Source: Opitutia bacterium ISCC 52
Lineage (GTDB): Bacteria; Verrucomicrobiota; Verrucomicrobiia; Opitutales; UBA2995
Length of the DNA stretch: 64,000 bases
Assembly (NCBI GenBank): GCA_014529675.2
Contig: CP076040.1
Location: forward strand, 4,677,501-4,741,500
Direction of reading: 5' to 3'
The position numbers were made by a program, and so were the translations under genes. The notes beneath the pieces are model-generated. The model was given only the letters and a program-made list of their open reading frames with translations, was not told the DNA's origin and ran no database searches. Shown one piece after another: positions 44,166 to 55,035 of the stretch. Position 1 is the stretch's first letter. Every line of letters begins with the position of its first letter.

Positions 44166-46130
44166 CTACGCCTCCGCCCTCACCGCTGCGTCGGCAAGGA
44201 TGGCTTCCTTCATCGATTCGATGGTGGATATGGTTAGGGCCTTCTTATCTTCGAGTTCGGCAGGATCGGTAACTTCTTCGTGACCGAAGAGGTAGAACTT
44301 GATCTTTGGTTCTGTGCCTGAACCACGGACGGCGTATTTATAGCCATTCGCTAAGGTAAGAAAGTAGAAGTCCTGCTTCGGGATGGTTTTCCCATCCGCA
44401 TCGGTGAACACATCGACTCCAAAGTCCTTCATCTCGGTGACGGCAATACCTCCAATTTCTTTGGGAGTATCGGAGCGGTAGGATTCGAGAATGTTCTTGA
44501 TCTTCTGAGCTCCGGCCGCGCCTTCATAGTAGACGTTCCCCAGTGTTTCGAAGAAGTACCCATACTTAGAATACAGGGTGTTGAGGTATTCGAGGAACGT
44601 CTTGCCTTCGCTTTTCAGGTAAGAAGCAATCTCAACAAACATGACCACGGCGGCGTTGCCATCCTTATCGCGAACGGCGTCACTTCCCAGGTAGCCATAG
44701 CTTTCTTCTCCGCCAAACACGTAGAAGGTCGAATGTTGCTGAAGGAGGTCGGCGCGCGTCAGATAGTCGGTATTGTCGTAGTCGATTTGGTAACCGTGCT
44801 TCTCCTTGAGTTGGGATTGAAGCTGTTGTTCGTAGTCGGCGATTTTTTCACCGATCCATTTAAATCCGGTTAAGGTGTTGATGACCTTGAGCCCATGAGC
44901 TTCTCCGATGGTATCCTGAAGGGGCGTGGTCACAAAGGTCTTAACGAGTGCCGCTCTGTCTGTTCCGCCCGGGGGAAGAATGCCGCGTTCTTTCATTTGG
45001 ACTATGCGATACTCCGCCATGACGGAGCCTATCTGGTTCCCCGTGAGTAGCTGCATTTTGCCTTCACTATCACGAACGGCAACGCCCATGCGGTCACAGT
45101 CGGGATCGGTGGCGATGACTACATCGGCCCCGGTTGCTTCCGCCCTTTCAATAGACATGGCAAGCGCCTCCGCGTTTTCTGGATTGGGGGATTTAACAGA
45201 GGCAAAATTAGGATCAAAGTCGTTTTGCGCTTCCACAACGTCGACTGCGATACCGAGTCGCTGCAGGACAGGAATCGAAGCGATACCTCCTGTTCCATGA
45301 ATAGGGCTGAATACCACCTTAACGTCGCTCTTTTCAAATAACTCTTTGTCGAGGGCTACATCCATAACGGAGTCGTAGTAAGCCTCATCAATGGAAGCGG
45401 GTAGGGTGATTACCTTTTCCATATCGAGCTCCAAGTGCTGCGCGGTTTCTGGCAGATTGACCAGACCGACTTGCTCCACGATTCCAGATGCGTGTGGCTC
45501 TACGACTTGTGCACCGTCTGTAAAGTAGGCCTTGAAGCCATTGTCATGCGGTGGGTTGTGGCTGGCAGTAATCACGATGCCTGCAGTAGCGCCCAGTTTA
45601 CGAACGCTGAAGCTAAGGTGTGGTGTTGAACGTGGACCGTCGAAAATCATGGCGATTCCGCCCAGGCGAGTCCAGGTAGAGGCAGCCAGCTCACAGAAGT
45701 ATCGGGAAAAGTGTCGAACGTCGTGAGCGATCACCAATTTTGGGGTATCGAAAATCTCATTACTATCCAGGTAATGCTTGTTGTAGTTGTAGAGGCCAAT
45801 GGTCGCCCGGATGACGTTGAAGTCATTCAATACATTTGAGCCAATGGCTGGGTGTTCGGGTGTCCCTTGCGAAGAAAGCGTTCCCGTTTCACCAGCAGCT
45901 GTCACCTTGCCAATCGTACGACCTCGTATTCCACCGGTGCCGAACTCTATGTTTTTATAAAAACGGTCGTTCAGTTCTTCCCACGCTTCTTTCGAGATCA
46001 ATTCCTCAATGCTCTGAAGTGCCCAATCGGGAAGGAAGTTTCCTTCTACCCAAAGGGTGACGTTGTCGGCGGTCGATTGCAGGACGTTGCCAGCGTCTGC
46101 TGCAGCTTGGATGGATTCTGTAAGGCTCAT
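44166..46130 (-). CDS. Phosphoglucomutase/phosphomannomutase-family protein
   Basis: The 654-residue protein has the four alpha-D-phosphohexomutase domains. The phosphoserine S190 lies in ITASHNPPHDNG, the metal loop in TDPDCDRMGV (D342, D344, D346), sugar-binding GGEESYGYLG near 530, and the phosphate-binding RGSGTEPKIKFY near the C-terminus. An N-terminal ~60 residues before EFGTGGIRGRTIG are helical and additional, as in the yeast Pgm3/PGM2-type group. It interconverts hexose 1- and 6-phosphates. It is transcribed after the UDP-sugar pyrophosphorylase gene with 10 bp between them. Confidence 0.92.
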   Translation of the reverse strand: MSLTESIQAAADAGNVLQSTADNVTLWVEGNFLPDWALQSIEELISKEAWEELNDRFYKNIEFGTGGIRGRTIGKVTAAGETGTLSSQGTPEHPAIGSNVLNDFNVIRATIGLYNYNKHYLDSNEIFDTPKLVIAHDVRHFSRYFCELAASTWTRLGGIAMIFDGPRSTPHLSFSVRKLGATAGIVITASHNPPHDNGFKAYFTDGAQVVEPHASGIVEQVGLVNLPETAQHLELDMEKVITLPASIDEAYYDSVMDVALDKELFEKSDVKVVFSPIHGTGGIASIPVLQRLGIAVDVVEAQNDFDPNFASVKSPNPENAEALAMSIERAEATGADVVIATDPDCDRMGVAVRDSEGKMQLLTGNQIGSVMAEYRIVQMKERGILPPGGTDRAALVKTFVTTPLQDTIGEAHGLKVINTLTGFKWIGEKIADYEQQLQSQLKEKHGYQIDYDNTDYLTRADLLQQHSTFYVFGGEESYGYLGSDAVRDKDGNAAVVMFVEIASYLKSEGKTFLEYLNTLYSKYGYFFETLGNVYYEGAAGAQKIKNILESYRSDTPKEIGGIAVTEMKDFGVDVFTDADGKTIPKQDFYFLTLANGYKYAVRGSGTEPKIKFYLFGHEEVTDPAELEDKKALTISTIESMKEAILADAAVRAEA

Positions 46131-46140
46131 GGTGTAAAGT

Positions 46141-47565
46141 TTATAGGTCTATTGATCCTGTAAGATCTGGTTTGTTTGCCAATTGGCTCCAACTGTTTGC
46201 AAATGAGTTTTCATCGTATCCAAAAAGTGGGCTCACCTCGATGGGGTTGAGTGGAACTCCCATATCATCGGTTGCGACGGTTGCCCCTGCGTTTTTCAAC
46301 CAAGATGCAAATTCTTTCATCTGGTCATCGCGACAGGTCTTGGGTGAGTCGAGGCCCTCGGCATTTTTAACGGGACTGAAATCAGACTCGCGCTGGGTCT
46401 CGATGGTAACCGTATGGTCGGAAAAGGGGAGGGCATCAAATACGAACATTTCAAATTTGATACCGTTTGGTTCGGTCGGGCTCACCGTATTTGCATCAGA
46501 GTCAATCGTTGGAATCTTTTTATTGGCCCGGTGGCAGGGGAGGCTCGGTGCGGATGCGTCACCTCCACTCATTTGAATGATGAAGTCGCGGGAGAGCACG
46601 TGAATAGCGATGCTGCCCGAAAGGAACTTCAATTGCCCGGATTCATCCGTAGCGTGCATCAGGTCTTCCGGAAGGTCTGAGTATTCGATGACCAAGGTCT
46701 TGTCGCCCTGGGTGCAGAATACGCCCACTTTTTCCTCTGCATAGGCTTTGGGAATCATCTTACTGGACATGCCTGCCTGATGTTGCAGATGGAATCCGAT
46801 GAAGGCGGGGTCAATGACTTTGACAAGGGGATTGTCCACTTGGAAGTAGCTCAACACCTCGATGTTGTTTTCCTCCATCACCTTGGTCGCGCCACTTCGC
46901 ACGAGTGCCCGTAGAGATCCGCCGTGGCCATCTGGACTCATGGCGATCGAGCTTTTACTGGAAAGAAGAATCTTACCACTGGTATCAATGGCCGGCATGC
47001 GACCCTGGCGGAAAAAATGCACCTGCTCAGCCTTCAGCCCGAAATGCTGATTCGATTCAAAGAAATCCACGGTATCCTGATGATTGACGTGGCTGGTCAT
47101 GATGAACCAGGGAATGGTGGTTTCGTAGGTATTTTCGGCCCCACGAATTTTTTCGGCAAAAACCTGAAACAGGCTCTTTTGATGGATCGGGGTGACGGGG
47201 TAGAGCCCTTTCGGTTTGTCGTAGCCCAATCGGGTTCCCTGGCCTCCAGCCACCACAAAGGCGGCTACGGATCCCTTGCGGAGGGCTGCTTCGCCGGCTT
47301 GGCGTGCTTCATCCCAGCTCGATGCGTCTCCCCCTTGTGAGGGATGTGCAATATAGGGCGCAGGTTTCAATCCAGAGAAATCCTGGTGTTCGGCCGCCGC
47401 GCCAGCGACCAGTGTGCGGTGCAGGGTCGCGAGTTCCTGTAGATCAATTTCTGCCGCTTCGGCTAGGAGCGATTCCTGCTCCTCCGTAGAGAGTGTGTCT
47501 AAAAACTGAAATACGTGGCCTTGGCCAGCATTCGTAAATTGTTCGATGAGAGGAGATTGTCTCAT
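46141..47565 (-). CDS. UAP1-like UDP-N-acetylhexosamine/UDP-sugar pyrophosphorylase
   Basis: The 474-residue protein has the type I UDPGP signature VVAGGQGTRLGYDKPKGLYPV near residues 104-124. It also has FIMTSHVNHQDT, FFRQGRMPAID, SPDGHGGSLRAL and FQVDNPLVKVIDP, all typical of UAP1/AGX-type enzymes. FEMFVFDALPF near the C-terminus is a UAP1 feature, which favours UDP-GlcNAc over UDP-glucose. With GlmS (57 kb) and a mutase it could complete a route from fructose-6-P to UDP-GlcNAc, though GlmU would be expected elsewhere. It overlaps the FtsB-like gene by four bases. Confidence 0.88.
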   Translation of the reverse strand: MRQSPLIEQFTNAGQGHVFQFLDTLSTEEQESLLAEAAEIDLQELATLHRTLVAGAAAEHQDFSGLKPAPYIAHPSQGGDASSWDEARQAGEAALRKGSVAAFVVAGGQGTRLGYDKPKGLYPVTPIHQKSLFQVFAEKIRGAENTYETTIPWFIMTSHVNHQDTVDFFESNQHFGLKAEQVHFFRQGRMPAIDTSGKILLSSKSSIAMSPDGHGGSLRALVRSGATKVMEENNIEVLSYFQVDNPLVKVIDPAFIGFHLQHQAGMSSKMIPKAYAEEKVGVFCTQGDKTLVIEYSDLPEDLMHATDESGQLKFLSGSIAIHVLSRDFIIQMSGGDASAPSLPCHRANKKIPTIDSDANTVSPTEPNGIKFEMFVFDALPFSDHTVTIETQRESDFSPVKNAEGLDSPKTCRDDQMKEFASWLKNAGATVATDDMGVPLNPIEVSPLFGYDENSFANSWSQLANKPDLTGSIDL

Positions 47566-47876
47566 GGTGTAGGTGTGTTTTCCTCCGGATCATTGGGGAA
47601 ACGGTAAATCCATTCTTCCGGCCTGGTGTAGCCGAGGCGTTCGCGAACAACACGTTCGAGAAAGACCGGATCTGTCAGCAATTTGTCGAGGTATTCCTCC
47701 TTGGCCGTCAAATCCTGTTCGATCTGCTTTATTTTAACCGCGTACTCCGAGTCTCTGGTCTTTAGGTAGGCCAGCTGATTGCGGGTTTTGTACAGCTCAA
47801 TAGCCATAATAACCAGCACCAGAGAGCACATTACTAATAGGCAGGTCAGTAGCGTTGTTAAAACGAACTGTTTCAT
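47562..47876 (-). CDS. FtsB/DivIC-like septum formation initiator
   Basis: The 104-residue protein has one N-terminal membrane segment (TTLLTCLLVMCSLVLVIMAI), a coiled coil (~30-65) and a conserved short motif DPVFLERVVRERLGYTRPEEWIYRF, as in FtsB/DivIC (E..AR..LGM..P.E). It would sit in the inner membrane as part of the divisome FtsQBL complex. It is the first gene of the unit that continues with the pyrophosphorylase and the mutase, with an ATGA overlap. Confidence 0.85.
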   Translation of the reverse strand: MKQFVLTTLLTCLLVMCSLVLVIMAIELYKTRNQLAYLKTRDSEYAVKIKQIEQDLTAKEEYLDKLLTDPVFLERVVRERLGYTRPEEWIYRFPNDPEENTPTP

Positions 47877-48137
47877 TCAATTAAAAGGATGGGCTACACT
47901 AGGGAGGGTCTAGAAATCCACTCAAGTCGAATATGAGAGATCTTTTCACCTAATTAGCCAATTTCCCGATTCTAGGTGATTTTACTGATACGCGTTCAAA
48001 TTTCTGTCAAAAGCGGTTAAATCGCCTTTCTTCCGTGCTGGGCCAACCTGTTCTCTGGCTCACTGGGAGCGTGACTTTCATTCATCCTTACTAACTCAAC
48101 TCTGAGGATCGTCATATAGAACCCAACAAAGCGACTC

Positions 48138-48562
48138 ATGTATCAGGACTACTTTGGCTTTCACGAAATGCCTTTTAACATCACCCCTGACCCAAAATTT
48201 TTGTATCTGAGTCAGTTCCACAACGAAGCCCTCCAACACCTCAAGTACGGCATCGAGGAGAAAAAGGGCTTCATCGTGCTGACTGGCGAAGTAGGTTGCG
48301 GGAAAACGACCTTGTGCCGACGTCTGCTCAATGAGCTGGACTCCGAGCATTATGAAACGGCTCTGATTCTTAACCCTCGTGTGACCGAGACCCAATTGCT
48401 CCGGTCAATTCTCACGGAACTCGGTGTGGAAAATCCACCTCGTGGTAAGAATGAGCTGATTGATGCCATTTACGACCTGACTCTCCGACGCCATCAAGCG
48501 GGTAAAGACTTTGTGATGATCATCGATGAATCTCAGAATTTGTCTTTTGAAGTGCTCGAGCA
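48138..48562 (+). pseudogene. Truncated ExeA/GspA-like AAA ATPase (5' fragment)
   Basis: The frame starts MYQDYFGFHEMPFNITPDPK, the classic opening of ExeA/GspA-type ATPases. It continues with Walker A GEVGCGKTT and Walker B VMIIDESQNLSFEVLEQ. At that point family members continue IRLLSNLET; here the frame becomes VGAGAVG and stops at 48587. Only ~142 of the usual ~270 or more residues remain, so arginine finger and sensor regions are missing. The cut lies in TGCTCGAGCA (48553-48562), where an oppositely oriented gene fragment begins. Confidence 0.85.
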
Positions 48563-48761
48563 AGTCGGTGCCGGAGCGGTCGGGTAGGTTGATGTCTAGT
48601 AACATCAGGTTGACATGATTACGCTTCAAGAAGCGAAATGCAGCGTCTGCGGTGTAAGCCACCTGACAAACCATGCCAGCAGTTTCCAGTTGAGTGCTTG
48701 TGAGAGAAGCGAGGTCTTTTTGGTCTTCAACGACCAAAATCAGTGGTTTTCGGTCAGCCAT
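48553..48761 (-). pseudogene. Truncated response-regulator receiver domain (5' fragment)
   Basis: The minus-strand frame starts at 48761 with MADRKPLILVVEDQKDLASL, a standard receiver opening with its acidic pair. Phosphoacceptor Asp lies in NLMLLDINLPDRSGTDLLE. The conserved Thr/Ser and Lys positions that complete a receiver are lost, because after DLLEH the frame enters the antisense strand of the AAA ATPase and continues as non-receiver residues to 48405. An effector domain, if any, is also gone. Confidence 0.85.
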
Positions 48762-48873
48762 AATAGGATTAGTTGAAAGGATTTAGTTGAGTGCCCTCGC
48801 ATCGATAAAATCGAGTTTGAGAACCAAGTTGAGATAATAAGGATTGTGGTAATCTGGGTCAATAAGGGGCCTT

Positions 48874-48887
48874 TTTACAATTGTAAA
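48874..48887. promoter_or_regulatory. 14-bp perfect palindrome upstream of the response regulator
   Basis: TTTACAATTGTAAA is fully self-complementary and lies 113-126 bp upstream of the response-regulator start (minus) and about 175 bp upstream of hisG (plus). It is a plausible dimer binding site. Confidence 0.4.
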
Positions 48888-48911
48888 TGTAAGTTTCAGT
48901 TTAAAATGAAA

Positions 48912-48942
48912 CGATTTTACTTCGATTTTACTTCGATTTTAC
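48912..48942. promoter_or_regulatory. Three 11-bp-spaced direct repeats
   Basis: CGATTTTACTT is repeated at 48912 and 48923, and a third copy (CGATTTTAC) begins at 48934. An 11-bp spacing puts the copies on one face of the helix, the arrangement used by OmpR/PhoB-type regulators. They lie in the gap between the response-regulator fragment and hisG. Confidence 0.5.
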
Positions 48943-49059
48943 GCCCATTCTTAGCCGTATTTAGTTATTTTTAGCTCTGAGATGAGGCTCTTACTGGCCG
49001 GATTGACGTTTTTTTGTTGAGACCGGGAAGGGGGAATCCAATGTGCTGGGAATCGATTT

Positions 49060-49938
49060 ATGAAAACGCCATTGCTTATGCTCGGCTTGCCTAAGGGCAG
49101 CCTAGAAGAATCCACCATGAAGCTGTTTGCTAAAGCTGGATTTAAAATCACCAAGAGTTCTCGTTCGTATCGTCCTGCGATCAACGACGACGAGCTAGAC
49201 GGTCGCTTCGTCCGCGCTCAGGAGATCAGCCGCTATGTCGAGCATGGTTATTTTGACTGTGGGCTCACCGGTTACGACTGGGTGGTGGAAAACAATGCGG
49301 ATGTGGTGGAGGTATGCGATCTGGTTTACAGTCGAGCGTCCCGCAAGAAGTCTCGCTGGGTCTTAGCAGTTCCTGAAGATTCGCCAGTGCAAAAGGCAGA
49401 TGATCTGGAAGGCAAGTATGTCGCAACGGAAGTGGTCAACATTGTCGAAAAGTATTTCGCTGAAAAGGGTGTGAAAGCCAATGTCGAGTTTTCCTGGGGT
49501 GCAACTGAGGTGAAAGTGCCAGATCTGGTAGACGCCATTGTCGACCTGACAGAAACGGGTAGTTCTCTTCGTGCTAATAAACTACGCATCGTTGATACCC
49601 TCCTGGAAACTAACACCAAGCTTATCGCGAACAAAGCCAGCTGGGAAAACCCTGAGAAGCGCAAAAAGATCGAGCAGATCAGCCTCTTGCTCCAGGCCGC
49701 TCTTGAAGCAGATGACAAAGTGGGACTGAAGTTGAATATTCGTCGGACGAATCTTGATGAGATTTTGGAGAAGCTCCCTTCTTTGCGTAATCCAACTATA
49801 TCCAATTTGGGTGACGAGCGTTGGGTCGCTGTTGAAACGATCATCGAAGAATCGGTGGTTCGCGAAATTATCCCCGCCTTGAAAGATCTGGGAGCGGAAG
49901 GCATCATCGAATACCCACTCAACAAAGTCGTTTACTAA
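49060..49938 (+). CDS. hisG: ATP phosphoribosyltransferase, long form
   Basis: The 292-residue protein is the HisG(L) form with a C-terminal ACT-like regulatory domain (~215-292), so it should not need His[43 protein letters not shown] and the PRPP loop [15 protein letters not shown] are conserved. It starts histidine synthesis and is normally inhibited by histidine through the C-terminal domain. No other his genes are near, so it is a stand-alone his gene. Confidence 0.96.
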   Translation: MKTPLLMLGLPKGSLEESTMKLFAKAGFKITKSSRSYRPAINDDELDGRFVRAQEISRYVEHGYFDCGLTGYDWVVENNADVVEVCDLVYSRASRKKSRWVLAVPEDSPVQKADDLEGKYVATEVVNIVEKYFAEKGVKANVEFSWGATEVKVPDLVDAIVDLTETGSSLRANKLRIVDTLLETNTKLIANKASWENPEKRKKIEQISLLLQAALEADDKVGLKLNIRRTNLDEILEKLPSLRNPTISNLGDERWVAVETIIEESVVREIIPALKDLGAEGIIEYPLNKVVY

Positions 49939-50041
49939 GCGTTTCGGAGATGAAGGTGACGGATGTGCTAGTGCAGAACCGGCCATTCATTCGCAACCGT
50001 CGTATCGACTGCCATGTGGTCCTCAGCGAGTGAGAGATTAA

Positions 50042-51094
50042 ATGAAATCCTCGCAAAACTTGGGCTATCGACTACCAGCTGAATTGGAGCCTCAGGAAGC
50101 CGTTTGGTTGTCTTGGCCCTCTAATCCTGCGAGCTGGCCTCATTGCTGGGATGCGATTCACCCTAAGTTCGCAGAAATCGCCTTGGTGCTTTCCAGGTCC
50201 CAAAGTGTTTATATCAACCTGGTATCTGAACTTCAGAGTGAGGCTGAAAGCATTTTGGGAAAGGTTGGGGCGGACCTGGGTTTGGCGAGAGGAGACATTC
50301 AGTTTTTTGATCATCCGGTGAATCATGTGTGGGTGCGTGATTACGGACCTATCTATTTAAGAGGGGAAGAGGATGGAGCCGTTGCACTCACGAATTGGAA
50401 TTTCAATGGTTGGGGTGAGAAATATCCGTTCGAGCTTGATAATCAGGTTCCAGCATTAGTCGCAAGACAGACGGATCTGCCCTGCTTTGAACAGAGCCTG
50501 ATTCTTGAAGGCGGCTCGATAGAAACCAACGGGCAGGGCGACTTGCTCGTCACAACCAACTGCCTTCTGAATCCCAATCGGAATCCTGACTGTTCGCGCG
50601 ATGAGATTGAAACGCAGCTCAAGTCTGGGCTGGGAGTAGATAAAGTTCACTGGCTCGATGGATGTATTGAAGGTGACGATACAGATGGGCACATCGATAA
50701 TCTGGTTAGATTCTTCAAGCCAATTGGGGTGCTGGTTGCTTCGGGTTCTAGTCGGGACGACCCCAATTTTGACGCATTGGTCAGATTGGAGCAACAATGC
50801 CGTGAGCTAACGTTTTCCAATGGAGATCCTGTAGAAGTAAGGCTGGTTCCTCTCCCCGAATCACGTTTCCAGGGTGAGCGCCGATTACCGATGAGCTACG
50901 TAAACTTCTTTGTGGCAAACCAAGTGGTGATCATGCCGTCCTATGGGCAGGTAGCTTCGGATGCCCACGCACATAATATTGTGTCGGATGCATTTCCTGA
51001 CCGGGAGGGCGTCTCGATTGATTGCCAGGAAGTCATTCAGGATGGTGGAGCTTTGCATTGCCTGACCCAGCAAGTCCCTCAGACTCAACAATAG
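50042..51094 (+). CDS. aguA: Agmatine deiminase-family protein
   Basis: The 350-residue protein has the agmatine/peptidyl-arginine deiminase pattern: VWLSWPSNPASWP, HVWVRDYGPIY, NFNGWG, LEGGSIETNG, LNPNRNPDCSR, WLDGCIEGDDTDGHIDNLVRFF and a catalytic Cys near the C-terminus in GGALHCLTQQVPQ. It converts agmatine to N-carbamoylputrescine, a step to putrescine and spermidine. The partner amidase (aguB) is not in the window. The stop is followed at once by the ATG of the next gene. Confidence 0.92.
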   Translation: MKSSQNLGYRLPAELEPQEAVWLSWPSNPASWPHCWDAIHPKFAEIALVLSRSQSVYINLVSELQSEAESILGKVGADLGLARGDIQFFDHPVNHVWVRDYGPIYLRGEEDGAVALTNWNFNGWGEKYPFELDNQVPALVARQTDLPCFEQSLILEGGSIETNGQGDLLVTTNCLLNPNRNPDCSRDEIETQLKSGLGVDKVHWLDGCIEGDDTDGHIDNLVRFFKPIGVLVASGSSRDDPNFDALVRLEQQCRELTFSNGDPVEVRLVPLPESRFQGERRLPMSYVNFFVANQVVIMPSYGQVASDAHAHNIVSDAFPDREGVSIDCQEVIQDGGALHCLTQQVPQTQQ

Positions 51095-53062
51095 ATGTCT
51101 CGAGCCAGCAGTAAAAAATCCAAACCATCCTTGAATGATCGGTGGAGGTATGGATTTGAAATCGGGTTGATTGGATTGCTTGTGGGTCTCTTTTTTAACC
51201 TCCTGGCTTGGCCTTTTGTACCTGTGGACCAAGGCTTAGACGGGAGTTGGCAGGCCGTTCTGACATACGCTCAACAGCAAGGCCTCCATTTTGGGGCCGA
51301 TATTATTTTTACCTACGGGCCTCTGGGAAACCTGTCTTCGTTTTCATACTCCGGGTACAACCATGCGGGTAAGTTCGCATTCGAAATCTTCATGCGATTT
51401 GCCGTGGTCGTTTTTCTATACCGGTTTTTGTTTAACTTGAGGCCGTATGTGAAACTGGGATGTCTATTCCTATACCTCTTCATTCTTCAGTTTCTGCCGG
51501 ATGTGTATGAGACCTATTTCTTTTTCGGGATGCTTTCCTGGGCTGCGGCGCTTATGTTGGAGCGACCCCGAAAGAACCGGAAGCCATTAGCTTTATTATC
51601 GGTGGGGGTGGCCTACCTGGTCATTGCTTCTTTGATCAAATTTACCTTGCTGGTTGCGGGTATATTTTGCCTCGCGCTAGTGTTTGCTTACTTATGGGCT
51701 CAAGCCAGACGGGTGGAAGCCATCGGAGCCTTGGGCGGCTATGGGCTTGGTATTCTGGCCTTGTGGTCGCTACTGGGGCAACGGTTTGGAGATATCCTGG
51801 CTTACCTCTATGGTTCCTATCAAGTAGCAAAAGGGTATGCCATGAGTATGCAGGTCCCCATGGAAGAAGGTGCTTTGAAGTACTTTTTACTTCTTCTTCT
51901 CAGTTCCGCTGCAATCGTTGCCGTTGTACTAAAAGAACACTTACGTGGGAAAAGAAAGCATAACCGCTTCAAGCAGGCTTGGGCACCTCTGGTTCTTTTA
52001 TATGGGGGATTCATTTTTATGGTATGGAAGCAGGGGGTCGTTCGGTCGGATGGACATATCTGGCAATTTATCTGTTATGTCCCATTGGCTGCCTGGTTTT
52101 TATTCCCTGTGGTAAAAAAGCAAAGTTCTCAAGTGATGTTTGGTGCGTTGTTGGTCGTTCAGTTTCTTCTTATGCTTACCGCGATGACGGCTTTTTATCC
52201 CGGGTTTCTTTTTGAAGTTCCAGGACGGGCGTGGACCCATACGGCCAGTGGGCTAAAGGGGTTTCTCAATCCGAGCGGTTCCATGAATGAGCTGAAGGAA
52301 GGTTTGGAGCAGAAGGGGGTCGCTCTAAGAAACCAGTATAGCTTGCTAAATAGAATCAACGATCAATCTGTGGATGTGGTGGGAGATTATCAGGGCTTGG
52401 CTATCCTAACAGGACTTCGATATCTGCCTCGACCCGTCTTTCAAAACTATGTGGCCAACAATGCCTACCTTCAGGATTTAAATGCGCGCTATTGGGAAGC
52501 TGGAAATACTCCGGATCAAGTCATCCAAAGCCTCGGAGGAATTGACGGAACTATGCCCACACAGTCCGATAGCCAAACACTCCTTCACCTGTTATCTCAT
52601 TATCAACACCAAGAGACGAGTGGTATCTATGTGTTACTTTCAAAGCGGGATTCCCCAGAGCCCGTAACATTTGGGAGTTCGGAAGTCGTGTCTCTGGAGC
52701 TTGGGAAATCCCTTCAGCTTTCGACGAATGCTTCACCCATTCAATTGGCCAGGTTTGATATATCGTTAAATATCCTCGGTAGGCTGCGTGCGTTTTTCTA
52801 TAAGCCACCCATATTACACCTGAAGACAGAATTGAGTGACGGAAGCTCCTTCCAGCACAGGATCAACCCAGTGACCGTAAAGCGTGATTTTCTTTTTGCT
52901 CCTTCCCTAAAGAGTGCCGATCACTTGTGGAAGATTCGTTCGGGTGCGCGACCTCCGCATATCACGAGTCTGACAGTTGAATCTGAGTCTGGAGAAAGCC
53001 GTTATTTCAAAGGAAACGCTTCCATCACTCTCACACCTGTTTCCTGGTCGAATATTCATTGA
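51095..53062 (+). CDS. Large polytopic membrane protein, possibly GT-C-like
   Basis: The 655-residue protein starts on the base after the agmatine deiminase stop. It has about 10-11 hydrophobic segments in the first ~410 residues and a soluble C-terminal part of ~240 residues. The first outward loop contains VDQGLDGSWQAVLTYAQQQG then HFGADIIFTYGPLG; acidic residues in this place are typical of GT-C glycosyltransferases using polyprenyl-phosphate sugars. I cannot name the family with certainty. It may glycosylate an envelope or pilus component. The soluble tail has no motif known to me. Confidence 0.6.
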   Translation: MSRASSKKSKPSLNDRWRYGFEIGLIGLLVGLFFNLLAWPFVPVDQGLDGSWQAVLTYAQQQGLHFGADIIFTYGPLGNLSSFSYSGYNHAGKFAFEIFMRFAVVVFLYRFLFNLRPYVKLGCLFLYLFILQFLPDVYETYFFFGMLSWAAALMLERPRKNRKPLALLSVGVAYLVIASLIKFTLLVAGIFCLALVFAYLWAQARRVEAIGALGGYGLGILALWSLLGQRFGDILAYLYGSYQVAKGYAMSMQVPMEEGALKYFLLLLLSSAAIVAVVLKEHLRGKRKHNRFKQAWAPLVLLYGGFIFMVWKQGVVRSDGHIWQFICYVPLAAWFLFPVVKKQSSQVMFGALLVVQFLLMLTAMTAFYPGFLFEVPGRAWTHTASGLKGFLNPSGSMNELKEGLEQKGVALRNQYSLLNRINDQSVDVVGDYQGLAILTGLRYLPRPVFQNYVANNAYLQDLNARYWEAGNTPDQVIQSLGGIDGTMPTQSDSQTLLHLLSHYQHQETSGIYVLLSKRDSPEPVTFGSSEVVSLELGKSLQLSTNASPIQLARFDISLNILGRLRAFFYKPPILHLKTELSDGSSFQHRINPVTVKRDFLFAPSLKSADHLWKIRSGARPPHITSLTVESESGESRYFKGNASITLTPVSWSNIH

Positions 53063-53133
53063 AAGGTCAAAGCTCCAGAGACTTGAATCAGGCGCCGAAT
53101 GAGTGGTTTTTACACCCTCCAGAAATCCCAATA

Positions 53134-53155
53134 AAATCCTTGAATTCAAGGATTT
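53134..53155. promoter_or_regulatory. 22-bp perfect palindrome in the rpsA leader
   Basis: The half-site AAATCCTTGAA is followed directly by its exact complement. It lies 88-109 bp before the rpsA start and 72 bp after the upstream stop. S1 controls its own translation in E. coli, so an RNA hairpin here could be regulatory; a DNA operator is also possible. Confidence 0.45.
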
Positions 53156-53242
53156 GAGTGCCATTCTGGTGCTCTTTTCGTCCCAAACCGCCCTCTCGCG
53201 TGCGTTGGGCTTGAACCATAAATCGTTAACAATCAACCAAGT

Positions 53243-54952
<1,710 letters not shown>

Positions 54953-54970
54953 ACGTCCGCTTTTTATTTC

Positions 54971-55010
54971 CAAGAAAGGCACTCCATTAACGGAGTGCCT
55001 TTCTTGTTTT
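54971..55010 (+). terminator. Strong Rho-independent terminator of rpsA
   Basis: A perfect 15-bp stem (arms 54971-54985 and 54992-55006, core AAAGGCACTCC) with a six-base loop is followed by TTTTT. It lies 18 bp after the rpsA stop and separates it from the convergent rpoD. Confidence 0.95.
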
Positions 55011-55035
55011 TAAAGTTTTGTATTGAGGCAGAGTC

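Noticed and set aside
48912-48942. Short CRISPR-like or origin iteron array
   Set aside because: Only three 11-bp units with no spacers, and no replication or cas genes nearby.
49950-50033. 27-codon frame between hisG and agmatine deiminase (MKVTDVLVQNRPFIRNRRID...)
   Set aside because: Too short and without a ribosome site or recognisable family; possible but not supportable.
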